Source: Diphasiastrum complanatum (Eukaryota > Streptophyta > Lycopodiopsida > Lycopodiales > Lycopodiaceae). Taken from it: a stretch of DNA of 64,000 bases. Positions 24,099 through 37,700 of this stretch are shown in pieces. The stretch lies in NCBI GenBank assembly GCA_029204225.1, contig CM055108.1:2692348-2756347 (forward strand), written 5' to 3'. Under the pieces are notes generated by a model. It had not been told where the DNA came from, did no database searches, and worked only from the letters and a program-made list of their open reading frames with translations. Within the stretch, counting starts at the first letter, position 1. Each line of letters begins with the position of its first letter. The position numbers were made by a program, and so were the translations under genes.

Positions 24099-25051
24099 CA
24101 TAATCTCTGTGGATGTTTCTTAACTACTTTGATAGTCAGAACCTTTGCTTGGAACGAGACTTTTGGAGATGTGATTCTTAGAGACCAAATCTTTTTCAAA
24201 ATCACAACTTCAAAGGCATAGCTAGCTACTCTTGATTATATTGACAACTTTTAGCTAATAACACAACTAGAAGAATAACTCAAACAGGTATTGGAGATAG
24301 ACATCATAGATACCATGATGAAGAGCAAATCGTCTTTTTGAGGTTTTAGGACAAGCGACAATAGTAGCTTATACGATAGTGGAGCTCTTGATGTCATAGT
24401 TCTAGCATTAATGTAACAAGGTTGTATCTTCTATTCTTCAAATATCTTGACTGATCTATTGGAATCTAATGCCTAATTAGGCAAAAAATCATGTATAGTT
24501 GTTGTAGATTGGGGCCAAACTTAATACATTAGGACAAATATTTTTGCATTAAGGGTAGGTGTTCTGAATTATTCCTGAACACCAAGGCTGATACTAAGAC
24601 AGGAGGAAAAGAATAGATCTGGGGCAGTTGAAGATTGATCCTTGATGCATATTGGATTGAATATCAAGGTCCCAGTACATCGATCAGTCCAACTTAGGGT
24701 AAGCTCTCTTAATTTTGGGTTAACTCATGAAAAAGTTTTTTCATGTCATAATCAAGGCTTTATCAAATCAGGCACATGACTACGAACAAAAACCATCAGA
24801 CCTACAAGAAGTACTTCACAATACTGCAAATTGACAACATAACATATAGGAACACCCAAAAAAGGAATAACAAGTATGGAAGCAATCTACCTAAATACTC
24901 ACATTCTAATTAAAAGACAGACAAGGGAGTAATTCTCTTGCTTTCATCACCCATTCAGGCCACAGCTTTCTGGCCTGAATAATGTGTAAAAAAATTATAT
25001 GGACCTCATCCATTGAAAGGCAAAGGCTCAACTGACTAAATATTAGCAAAA
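24099..25051. other. No recognised gene; 3' flank of the NUMOD3 gene
   Basis: AT-rich DNA between the LTR element and the stop codon of the minus-strand host gene. The part next to 25051 should contain that gene's 3' UTR. I see no clear AATAAA on the minus strand close to the stop. Confidence 0.4.
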
Positions 25052-25727
25052 CTAATTTTCAACAGTTATAAGTCTTCCACAATGCCACTTCTTTGAACCC
25101 TTTGGTTGGTTTGGGATACTCCAGTTTATGTCCACACGATTATGTTTTGCAGGATTCCCTATCGGTAAAGTTGAACTGCAGTACTCCAGATTCTGATGGT
25201 GACGAGTGAAAGTAAAGGATTCATTATCAACATCAGTTAAACTAAGGGTGGTCTGACCTGTTGTGCGTAAGCCAGGTTGAACCACAGAATGTTTTCGCAG
25301 GTTGTAAAACTTTTTCATGCTAGCTGGTGGAGAAGTCCTAACCTTGTTAGGACTCTCATAGATAATCCACGAGTCAATCAAGTCAAATGTATTGCCTCGT
25401 TCATGACTGGCCAAGTTCATTTTTAGCTCCACTTCAGCATTATCCTTTACAGACTGGTGGTTCTCAGTCTGATGAGGCATGCAGCCCTTTATCGGTTCAG
25501 GCAGTGAGCTTGTGGATGCTTCTGAGCTCTCAATGGCATAGGATTTTGTCTTCTGATGCTGCATGGGTTCCTGTTCATTCAGGCGTTTTGACTCAACAGT
25601 CTTTATGGATTGGGCAGCTTCAGCTAAAAGCCTGCGAGTCTCCACTAGAGAAGCCTTTGCAAATTTGTTGCTCTTAGCAGCAGCTTCAAGAGCCTTGGCA
25701 GCTTTTTCGGCTTCCAACATCAGCATG
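25052..25727 (-). CDS. NUMOD3 gene, exon 5 with stop
   Basis: The acceptor is TTGTATAG|CATGC. It continues the coiled coil ([20 protein letters not shown]) and then a low-complexity tail ending [10 protein letters not shown]...VEN at the stop 25054-25052. Confidence 0.85.
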
Positions 25728-28700
25728 CTATACAAACAAACATCGAACATATAATTCATGTTAATACACATGTCGTCCTGGCTATTCTAAGACACCAAAA
25801 GACTGAATACTGCAACTCAAAACCATCAGTATCCTTACCGTGCTCTTTCTGCAGCCTCCATTTTTTTCATCTCCATTACTAACCGGCTAGCTCGCAGTCT
25901 TTGCAGCTTTTCCAGCTTTTCAGACACCTTGGAGTCAACATATGAACAAACCTTTCTTATTTCTGGTTTAAAATCTTGTGCATCACTACCAAAGGGGCCT
26001 ATAGAATTTCCACATGCTAAAAGCTTGCCATACTGCTCATCGGAGATGGTCTTTTCTGGCACCAAAAGAAGCTTATCCACATCCGCATAATTTTCAGCAG
26101 AACTACCCAACGCTTTGTCAAGGTGCCCATTGACACCTACTGGCTTTTTACTTGAAATGAGAAGCGCTTCTTCACCCCGCATCACTTCAGTAACAAAAGC
26201 TATATCTGCAGTTTGTGCTGCTTGCTGACCATTGACCCTTGCAGATAACTGATGACCACTTTGCTGCTTTTCACATGCCAGTTTATTGGTAGACATATGA
26301 TCAATTAGCTTTGATCTTTTCATTTTAATTTTCTTCTCTGAATGTGGCTTGCTGCTGCGAGCCAGCAAATGGTTTTGTCTCCCCATACATGCTCTTGTTC
26401 GATAATCCTATAACAATTTTACAATCAGCTAATAAGAGGGTGTCTCCATGAAGCAACAATGTTATAATCACAGTTCCCAGTCAATTCGAACTGTTGACTT
26501 AAATCAATTCAAACTTTCTTTAGGAAGTTCGAATCAACCTACTGCGGAGTAATTTGGAAAACGGTCAATTTTTTTTGGCATATTAAAGAAAAACTTGATT
26601 TTCTGAAAATGAAAAATAGATTCTAAATAATCAATTTGAAACTGTTTGAATCAAGATTCTTCCAAACAATGGTTATAATATTAAAAATCTTGATACAAAC
26701 CAGAGACCCTTCAGGGCTAAAGAAGAGCACAGTAGAATTGTGGCTTACTGGATCCTTCCACTTTTCTTTGATTGCATCTGAGATGCTTTTTCTACGATCT
26801 TTGGAGAAGCCGGCAGACTCTTGGAATCCTTGTTTCTTCATCTTATTAAAAGCACGTAATTCCTTAATATATTCCAGCCTTAACCTGATTGATAATCCAG
26901 AGTAGCTATTCCACTGCAATTCTTCTTCTGCAGCACCTCCAACTCTGGCTGCCTCTGAGATTTGGTTCTTCCAATCTTGTAGGCATGCTAGTTGATAAAA
27001 CTTTATTTTTCTTCTAGCTGCATAGAGGTTGAGAAGACTTCTCTTGATGTTCTCCTTAATAGCCTCTCTGTACAGGAGACACACCAATGTCAAGGAAAAC
27101 TATAATGCAGAGGCCAGCCAACAATCACCAAGTAGGTTTTTTACACAAAATGTTCAACAATTGAGCAGGCAATTGGGTACTGTAACTCAAAACAATCAAT
27201 GACTTTTGCTTCTTTGAGCAAGAACAGAGAGATTTTTTGCCTCTTGAAATAGATACAGACACAGAAAATAAAGGTTATAATATCAGGTTACAAGAATGTC
27301 ACAAACTATCTGATCAAGTCAACAGATCTCAAGACAAAACTTGATTCTTCACAGTTGCAGGCATATTATCGGCCGTACCTTGTGCCTTTAGCCCTCATTT
27401 TACCATTGAGGGCAAAGCATATGTTTTGGGTACTTTGGCCCTTAATATGATCACTATTGGACATTCATTGAAGATTTTATCGGTCATATGGTGGTCATTG
27501 TTGAGCCTTACAGGATGGGCACAGCCCTAAGCCTAGATCATGGGCCCTCAGATAGCATAACTACTTCAAAAGGACTCGATATTCGGTAGCTGATTTCAGG
27601 GCTTTTCATGACTTCAAATTTCAACAATTCCAAAATTTAGCATACACTTTAAAAATCTATTTATATCAGTCCCTAGATTAAAATAAAGCAGCTACTATTT
27701 TTTCGCCCATCATTATGTCTACTATTCAAGAAAAGCTCCCAGCAATTTCCAGTTTGCAAAGTTAGATAGTATAGTTAATAAACTCGATCATACAGTTGAG
27801 AATGATGAGCTTGTTTTCTCAAATTCTCATTTTACATGTATAAGTCACAGACAGGTATCACTAGTTTAGCCACATGTATTTATGGATGAGACAAGGGCTA
27901 AAGAAACTATAAATTAGTCACGGGCACATCAGTCTGCAATCTCCACTCCCACTTTAGTTTCAGTTGATTTCATCTTTCACCTTATAATGTTACTGTTACT
28001 TTATTTGCAATTATTCAAGATCTGTGTTTTTATGTCTGCCTTCATTATATATTTTGTTAATACACGTTCCACCGTTCATCATCCACACAATACTTTGTAT
28101 CTGCCATTAGTCAGATTTTGTTACCTACACTTTGTTAATACACTGCTGTCCCTCATTTGTGACATTTCTCATAGATGTTATCGATTCCAGACATTTCTTC
28201 ATAGGTAGTCGTTGCTTTTCTATCATCAACACCGCCACCACAATCCATGTCCACAAATCCTTGCAACACATGTAGATTAGAACTTCTTCAAACAACAAAC
28301 CATCCTGAAAAGTGCCTTCAGCAAATTGAAGTATGCATTTGGCTACCTTTCAGTGTTCTTGGTGTCGCCATCAATTGGCTCACTACTCCCATAGCTTAAG
28401 AAATGTCAGGTCTTGCAGTTGTAAAATATATCAAACTACCATCCAATTGACGGTAAAGTGTAGCCTCAACTAAAGATGTTCCATCTATCTTGGATGGCTT
28501 CAATAGGAGTAGCAACAGATTTACTGCCAAGCATGCGAAACCACCCCTTAAGAAATACCATTCGCATATTTGCTTTGAGTCAAAGTAATGATATAAGTCT
28601 TTCGCCAAACCTCAACTCCCAAGCAATAATGCCTTAAATCCAAACTAGTCATCTATTGTTGACTATGTAGATCAACTTTGATAGCATCAACAATCAACTG

Positions 28701-31700
28701 GTTATTGTCCGTAATGATCAAATCATCAACATGAAGAACTAGTGAAGCAACGATATCATCATGTACCAACACATAAATATTGGGATCAAAGAATAGTCAT
28801 CTATGTGGTTGTACTAGGCTCTTGGAGCTTGTCCAAGAATGTACAGTGCTTTCTTGAGCTTACACATTGACTTTACGAGGTTATTTTGAGCCCAATCTAT
28901 CCCACTGCATGAGGATGGTTGATGCATCACTTAGACAAAGAAACAATTTCGTACAAGCTTACGTTGATCAATATCATGAGATATTGATGAAAATCCCAAA
29001 AGAAATGAATACATGGGTGCAAATCCATAAATTTATCTTTGGATCAAGGGAGGAATTGCATCCTCCAATGTTCAATAAATTATGCAAGACGTTGGAACAG
29101 CCATTGTCTCTTATTTATGAGGGTAGGTCTCAGCGTAAGGGTCTAACAAAGAACACAGGTTTTACGATCGCCAAGTGAAGATCTTCAAGAATCCTGTCAC
29201 ATGCAAACCAAAAGGACACCTGTGGAGCATAAACCACCCAACAAACATGAAAAGGCTAGTCAATACCCTAACCCTTCACCCCCAAGCCACATTCAATGAA
29301 TACAAGAGAGGAGAGGAAACCTGGCTCAAGAATCTAAAATTCCAATAGGGAGGGCGAGTTTCCATGGTATGTATTCTCTTCAAGAGGAGAGAATATTTCC
29401 CTTAGAATCCCCATGCAACCTATATTAAGCTATTGACTTCCTATTCTTGCATTGAAGCAGTCATTCACTATGCAAGTGCTCCTATGTCCAATTATAGGTC
29501 TGGGCTCTCATATGATTATTAATTACTCGATACGACCACGCCCGGAATGACGTAGCATAACCAATAACCACATACAACTGGAGTGACCGGCTATCCACGT
29601 CAGGAATTATTCTGATTCCCTTATACAGGACATGGACATAACAACAGGGCTCCATATACGCAACACAACGCAAAGAATATGGCAAGCCCAGCAAGTGGCA
29701 AGTGGCCAGCGATCTAAAAGTTCATGTAGGTGAGAAGTGAAAAGGTTTCTCACGCTCTAGGCGAGCATTTGACCAATCACGTCCTACACCGCAAAAGAAA
29801 GAAAAAGCTAAAGTTGAGGGGTTGTGTTACTATTGTTTGGGTAGGCACCTCTACAAAGAGTGTCCACGACGGAAGAAGCTGAAGCTAAATGTTATGCAAC
29901 CATATGAGGATGACACTCTTTGAGCTCAACAATCTTTGCAATGAGGAGAAGGTTTGCCCTGAACTTATGGTAATTTCAATTGATAAAATTAGTTATGTAG
30001 CTCCTGTTTGTTATCTTTATGTTAAGGGTCAGACAAGTTATCGCTTTGACGATACAAAACTAATCAGGATGTGAGGATGGCTGGCCAGTCATAGGTGGTG
30101 ATCCTCTTTGACACCAGTTCATCGCATAACATCATAAATTATGTATTGGTGAAAATACGTAAACTTCTCACAGTACCTCGACTTATCGATATACGGTCAA
30201 AATGTTGGATGGGAAGGGTACAGAAATATGGGATTGCACAGTCATGCACACAGTCGTGCAACTAGCAGACTTATACAAAATCTTTAGATTATGAGATTAC
30301 TAGGTTGGCATGCTTGGTAAGTGTCGGCATGTGGCTAAGCAGCCAAGTACAGATTTTGTAAATCATGTATATTATAAGTTCAAGTATGGGGGTTTTGTCC
30401 CATAACTTGATAGGCAAGAGGAAGTTGCCTAATGGCCCTTTCGTTTCGGCTTCACAATTAAAGAAACAAAGTTTCCAATGTTTGTATTCGTGTTTTTTGA
30501 ATGTGAATAACTTAGTGGATGAATCACAAGTTGTAAGTCCTAGAAAGGTAGATAGGCAAGTACATATCTACATCAGATAAATTTGATAGGCAAGAGGATG
30601 ATTCTGCATTGCAATCGTCACAGATAGCATCCACTTCTGCTTTGGATCCTATTGAGCTTAAAACTCTAGGTGAGTTTATTATGTAGATGTCTAAGTCAAG
30701 TCTTGTTCAAGAAAACCCAGCTAGGCTACCCCTTAGTAGAAACGTGGAACAGAGGATTGAGCTGGTTCTAGGGCAGGACTATTTGTCGACCTCCGTATAG
30801 GATGAGCCTTAAGGAGGATGAAGAGGTGAGGAAGATAGTATCTTAGATTAGGCTCGATTAAACCTAGTTATTCACCAAGTATCCTACGCTACGAATAGAT
30901 GATTTGTTGGATGCATTGCATGGTGCGAAGGTGTTCAGTAAGATAGATCTCAAGAGTGGCTACCATCAAATCCGTATTAGGGAGCCTCATGTGCCAACGA
31001 AAGCATTTCGTATGCACTTTGGGAATTATCGGTTTTTGGTCATGCCTTTTGGATTGACTAACGCTTCATCGAAGTTCACGATACTTAATAAATAACATAC
31101 CTAGAGACTTTATGGGTAGGTTCGTCATTAATTTTATCGATGACATCGAGGTCTACAGTAAGTTGATTCCAATCTATAGAGAGCATCTAGGAATGGTCTT
31201 AGGGCAAGGCAATGTTTTGCATGCTAATAATAAGAAAACCGAGCTGTGTATGACTCGAGTGGTCTACCTCAGTCACATAGTGACTGCAAAGGGGATAGTT
31301 GTAAATTCAACTTAAGTGGCTGAAATATTGAGTGGCCTTGGCAAACTAATATTCGTAAGCTAAACTCTTTTTTGGACTTTTGCATCTTTTAACGCAGATT
31401 CATCGAGGTGTTCATTGATCATGTCGTGAGATTGCATGGGCTTCCAAAGTCCATTGTCTCATACAGGCATCCCAAGTTCACAAGAACATCTTGTCCACCA
31501 AGTTGGGAACACAATTGAATTGTGAATGAGTTGTACTAAACACCCACAGACGGACAAGCAAACTAAGAGAGCCAAGTCCTAAAGGATATGCTTAGAGTAT
31601 ATGTTAGTGAGATGCAGCTAATTGGGTGAAACATTTGCCACTAGTAGAGTGCACCCACCATTTGAGCTCAATCATGGATTCCTACCGACGAGTCCAACGA

Positions 31701-34700
31701 CTCTAGGGATTCCTAGGATGCTACTTAGCATTGTAGAGTTCTTAACTCAGATGCAGGAGCTCAATTATGGATTTTAGCCAACGAGCCCAACAACTCTAGG
31801 GATTAGCGCTCCAACGTTCTTAACTTAGATGTAGGCTAATTTGAATTTAGTGTATCAAACAAAGTCTTTCCAAGGCTCGAGCAAGAGTGGAGACTTATGT
31901 ATGTGAAAATGCTTGAACAGGGAGTTCGAGAGAGGTCATATGGTCTTTTTGTTGTGCCACCTAAATCTACAACGATGAGAACAGGGAAGTGTGCATATCT
32001 ATTAACAAGGTATTGTGGTCATGGCAAATAATTTAAAAGGTCAACGAGGTAGCTTATAGGTTACAATTGCCTAAGGGATGCAATCCAGTTTTCAGGTAAG
32101 TTGCTAAAAAAATGCTTGCACGGAGGTGACAACCTAGTGGACGGCATCAACAAGATATGGAAGATCATGGACCTGAGCATATCTTAGAGCAAAGATAGTG
32201 ACGATTGAGAAATTGCCTGATCCCCAAGTTTTTGGTAGCTTGAAAAGAATTACCATTGGTCGAAGCAACCAGCCACAAAGGTCCTATCTTGAGTTTGTCA
32301 TCGAGGAGCAATGACATTCTTGAGGAGGGAAAGAGCAAAAGGATCCAATCATGGATTCAACATATTCCGGCAAGAGCGGTAGCTCTAGAGGTCATAGGAC
32401 CAATTTGAGACGGTCCATGAGTCTCCCTTAGAGGCACCTCGGGCCAGTCGTGACCAGGTGTGTTGGAATCACAACCCAATATGCTTGCTAGTGACGTGCT
32501 ACGCAGTGAGTTTGGTAGAGTTGAGGTACAATTTGCCAAGCTAACCCGTGACTTGGCGAGCAGTGACTAGAGTTAGCCGGCAAGTGACCGGTGTGTTCTT
32601 ATAGCCACATGTGTATGAGGGCGGCATAGCATTTAAGAGACTATATTCTTGGATGAATAGAGGTAGAGCATCTTGCTGATCTTTCCAAGTGGAGTTTGGA
32701 TCAGCTTTTTTGTCTCTTTTTAGGTTGAAGGAGGGCGCCCATCAGAGATCTTGGAGGAGCGATTTGTGGCACCCAAAAATCAGAATATCAAATCTGATTT
32801 TTATGCAACCAGTTTCCAGCAAGTTTTGTTTGGAGGAGGGCGCCCAAAAATCTGTAACTGATTTTTGGTCGTGGTGTCTCCTTATCTTGCTATTTTTGTC
32901 TTCAGGTTTGCATTTGTGTAGGAGGGGGCCCAAAATTTCAGCAGACCCTATTCAGTGTTAGGTCAACTTGTGGCTAGAAATTTGCAGATTCTTAGCAAGC
33001 AGTAGGGTGCTTTCAACAGCCCTATTGGAGTGTGTGTTGATCACACTATTTGGCTTCTTAATTGGGTTTTGATATAGGCTTCACTCGAAGCTAACCTAAT
33101 TTTCAAGAAGCTGGTTTTGCTGCAAATTTTTTGAGTAGATTTGGTTGTGGAAAGGCTCTCTTTCCTATCTACTACAAGCTGAAATTCTGTTGGAGGTAAT
33201 GGCTAAAGAATCGAAAGCTATCGGTTCTTTGTTTAGTGAAGATCGGTTGGATGGCACAAACTACTCCTTGTGGAGTTACATGATGAAGAATCTTCTCATA
33301 GCGAAAGGGCTGTGGAATTTGGTCAGTGGTGATGAGGAAAGGCCTCCGTCTTTGGCACCTCCTACACCTCGTGGATCATCATCATCATCATCTTCTACAT
33401 CTTCGGAAGAACAAAAGAAGTGGGATAGAATGGATGCACATGCACATTCTATGGTTGCTCTTGCTATGAAAAGATCTATCTTACCTCATATTAGGTCTTG
33501 TAAGACATCTAAAAGTGCGTGGGATACACTTTATACTATGTATAGAGTCAAAAATCCAGCAAGAGTGGTGTATCTCAGAAATCAGCTTTCTTTGTTGAAG
33601 ATGCAAGAAGGGGATCAAGTGACCAATTACTTGACGAAAATCAAGGATCTTCGTGACGAGCTTCTCAATATTGATGAGATAATTGAGGATGCTCAATTTG
33701 TTTCCATTACTCTCAACTCATTACCTTCTTCTTATCTTCCATTTGTTTCATCGTTGAGTATCCCTCTTAGGGGACATCAACTCTCCTTTGATAAACTTGG
33801 TGGGCTGCTTCTTCAAGAGGAGCAAACGAGGCAAAATTTTGCGGGTGACACTCAACAAGATCAAGCTTTCTTCACAAAAGGCAAGGGCAAAGGCAAGTCA
33901 AAAGGGGAAGCCTCCTTCCAAGGATGAGCAAAAGCCCATTGGAGATCAAAATGTCAACACTCAAAAGAAGAAAGGGAAGTGCCATTCGTGATGTGCATTT
34001 TGATAAAAAAAATTCATTAGATGTGGCCCCAACTCACATTTTGAAGGGGGCAAGCCCACATAGTGTGAATGTTGAAGTTTTTCCAGATTTGGTACCATCT
34101 TCTATTGCTGGAGATAAGGGACAGAAATCAACCAGTTTCGAACTGCCCAACTCCTCATCAAGTTTAGAGCCTAATGTTCATCAAGAACCGCTCATTGTTG
34201 CTCATAATCAGCCTGCAGGAACTGTTGGACAGCAAAGATCAGTTTTGGAAGATCTTGGACAGCCAAGTGCAGTGTCGGAAGGTCTTGGACAACAAATTGC
34301 AAGAAGAGACATAGCTGTTGGACAGCCCAAAACAGTCCCACGGTGGTTGTTGTCGACTTTGTGGGACAGCAAAGTAAGTTCATTTTATGATGGAAAGACA
34401 CGTGCCTCTACAAAATCAGTTGACTATGCTGATTTTTCAGATTTTGCTCTTACATCTCATGGAGATGTTGCGGAAGAACCTGTTTTCAAGGGAGTAAAAT
34501 GTTGGGAGGATGCGATGCAAGATGAGTATAACTCACTCATGAAGAACCAGATTTGGGTTCTTGTTGATCTTCCTCATGGAAAGAAGGCAATTGGTTCTAA
34601 ATGGGTATACAAAATCAAGTATAAGGCAGATGGTACCATTGAAAGGTACAAGGAAAGGCTCATTGCCAAAGGCTATGCTCAGCAAAAGGGGATTGATTAT

Positions 34701-37700
34701 GAGGAGACTTTTTCTCCTACTGCTCGGATGACTACCATGAGGGTAGTAACCTCTTTGGCTGCCCATTTTGGTTGGCGTTTGCGGCAACTTGACATAAAGA
34801 CAGCATTCCTCAATGGTGATCTGAATGAGGAAGTGTACCTTCAACAACCTGATGGTTCTTTGGTTGAAGGCCAAGAAGACTACTTGTTGACATGAAGTTT
34901 GAGGAGCCCTCAGCCACTCTTATCTTGAGTGATAGTCAAAGTGCTATTGCCATTGCACGGAATCCTGTTTTTAATGTGAGGACGAAGCACATCGAGATCC
35001 ATTATCACTTTGTTCGGGAGAGACTTCAAGATGGCGACATTTTATTTGAATATTGTCCTACGGAGGATAATATTGCGGACCTATTCACTAAGGCGTTGCC
35101 TAGAGTCAGATTTGAAGCTTTATGCAAAGCTTTAAATTTGATACCACGTGTTGGTTTTATTACATAGTGAAGATTTCAGTTTTTCTGCAGTGTCATTTAA
35201 GGAGGGTGTTAGAAATAAATGACTAAGCTGAAGTCAAGTTACTTTGACCCAAAAGGTCAAGATTTGTGTAACCATGGGTATTTAGTTAAGGTTGTCAACT
35301 ATGTATTGTAGTCAAAAAAAATAGCAAATCACATCTTTCTACTTCACCCTAACTACAATTGACAATCATGTAAGTTACCTCTACATATAAGAAACCAGAC
35401 CCTGTCTCATTGTTTTGATCATACCTTTTAAACAAATCATCGACTTTTTAGAATTTTTTTACACTCTGAGGGCTTTTCAACGATGTAAAGATCGCCTTAC
35501 TTGACCCAACAGTGCCAAAGTTAGAACCTTCCAAAATTCTACCAAAAAAGAAAAAAAAAAGACATTGCCTCATTATTTTGCTAATAACTTTTGAATGGCA
35601 CATCCAATCCCCAAAATTCTTGGTGCATTAGAAAGGTTACTTCAAGAACTTTCCAGTGATCTATATGTTGCCTTTATTGAATTAGCAATGTCAAATTTAT
35701 GACCATCTGCACTTCTGCTCTGGTACTAGTCGTATTTTCAAAGTAAAGAGCCCAATAAGAACTAAAACAGGCTTTGTAGTAAGTAAGGAGGTTCAGTCAG
35801 GAGCCTTCTGTCATTTGCTTTTCTATATTTGAGCCACTACTGCCCTATAATTACTAGCAGTGTTCAATGTTGCAACAACTTCAACATTACAACATTATTC
35901 CCGTGCACCCGTTCCCAGGTGGGAACGTTCCTACAGCAGAGGGAACGCGTTCCCAACCGTTCCCAAACACGTTCCCAGGGGTGGAAATGAGTTCCCAAGG
36001 GAAAAAAGCAAAATCATCTAAAAAAACCTTCTTTTTCTGAAGCTTCTTGGTTTTTTGAAGAGTATTACCCATAAAAGGGTTCATATGCCTATATTAAAAC
36101 CATCAAAAGTACCAAGGTACCCATTTTTGAGAAATAATGTTGGTTCCACTCCTATGCTTTGCCGATTGCCCTGAGCAATCTGTTTCAAATGTATATTTAA
36201 TGACGTGGCATTCCCACGTTCCCAAGTTATTGAAAACGTTCCCGTTCCCAGGGGTCACGTTCCCATTTCATTCCCGTTCCCTGGTAACTATGGCTTGCAT
36301 AAGGGCCGTAATCCTTGCCATACCATTCATTCTATCTTGTGCTAGAGCATCATTGATACCTACTAGCTAGTGCTAGTCTTTGTGCTACTACTAATTAGGT
36401 TAACTCTTGTGAGTGGTTATGGAGTATGGGATGCCATAGCTAGGAAACTAATAGCCTTGAGAGACATTAAAATGGTATCAGAGCCTAAAATTGGACCATG
36501 CGCTCAACAACGAGCTTTGTGATTCTTGCAACAAACTTGGATCGATTCTAGTATCTCCATCAAAATGGAAGCAGCATTCGACGTTGCAATATCATTGTAG
36601 AACAAGATCATTAGAAGTTGAAGATGTAAGGCCATGACAGGTTGAACAGTTTGAAATGGGACAAGTTTTCAAGAACTAATTACACCCCTCCTTGGGAATG
36701 GACAGCAAGATTTCTGCCTCTCAAATGGGCTACAAGTGATTGCATTCATGGCTACCTACCTTGCACTCAATAAACTCTCTGAGAGCATTCCACGATATGT
36801 TTATTCTAAGATCATATATAAATCTTCATTCATTCCTTTCACTATGGACAACCTCTTATAGACAAGCTACATCTACCTGTCTTTCAAATGTTCGTACATG
36901 TCTCTCAGCTCTATGTAAATCTAGAATTGTAGAAGTACAACTGGAAAAAAAGACTCGTGACCAAACTCAACCATAAACTAATCAAACCTCTCATTTGTGC
37001 ATCTGTTCTTACCGTTGATATCTAGCTGCCTTTCAAGAAGAGAATAAAACATTTCGTCTCTAATTTTATCCTGTGCTGAATAAGATGCCTCTAAACTATC
37101 TAGCCTCAAATATGGTACTTATCTATGAAGTTCCCATTGTAACATGCACCAAAATCAGTAAAACCAATAGGAACTGTGAGTGACATATGCAAAGGATGAA
37201 CCAAAAAGCTATCAATTTCCAGTGGAGTTGAAGTGGAAAAACAAGGAGACAATTAAAGACTGTACTTTTGAGACAAGTGTAACACCAAAAGATGCACAAA
37301 CTGTATGTTCAATGATGAGACAAAGAAACAGTGATAGTCAAAGCAGAATCTTTTCGATATAGAACATGGCTGGGTGGATTAGAAATAGACACCAAACCTG
37401 TGACCAAAGGTGTCAAGAAAACAACAGCCAAACGAAAGCATCTCCTCACTAAGCACAACCATGCAAACAAGCCTCCAACGAAAAGAACGCTCCAGATGTA
37501 GAAAAAACGCATTTCCATATGGAAGTTACTTATACAATTAAGCTCACCCCATTGGTTTCGACGCATTGCGTATTAATTTCTCTCTTACCTGTATCCGACA
37601 TAAGAAGAAAAAAAACCCCATAAGCTTCAATGTTTCTCCTAAGGGATTATGATCACAAAAATGGCAGTTAGAACAGGACACCCATGCCCTTGACTATAAA

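Larger units (their letters stand above)
32660..35290 (+). mobile_element. Copia D: internally deleted copy of the same family as the 21-24 kb element
   Basis: A leader with four GGGCGCCC-type sites (32660-33198) is followed by gag, a jump into integrase C-terminus, part of RT, RNase H end, a purine tract AAGGAGGG and the start of a 3' LTR. The gag start, leader end and LTR start (CAAAAGGTC... near 35250) match the 20913-24093 element. The 5' LTR is lost or unrecognisable, and only a degenerate PBS (near 32662) remains. Confidence 0.75.

Noticed and set aside
27065-27068. First AG (TGTACAG) as acceptor of exon 3
   Set aside because: It shifts the frame after exon 2. The AG two bases further on keeps the frame and restores the motif.
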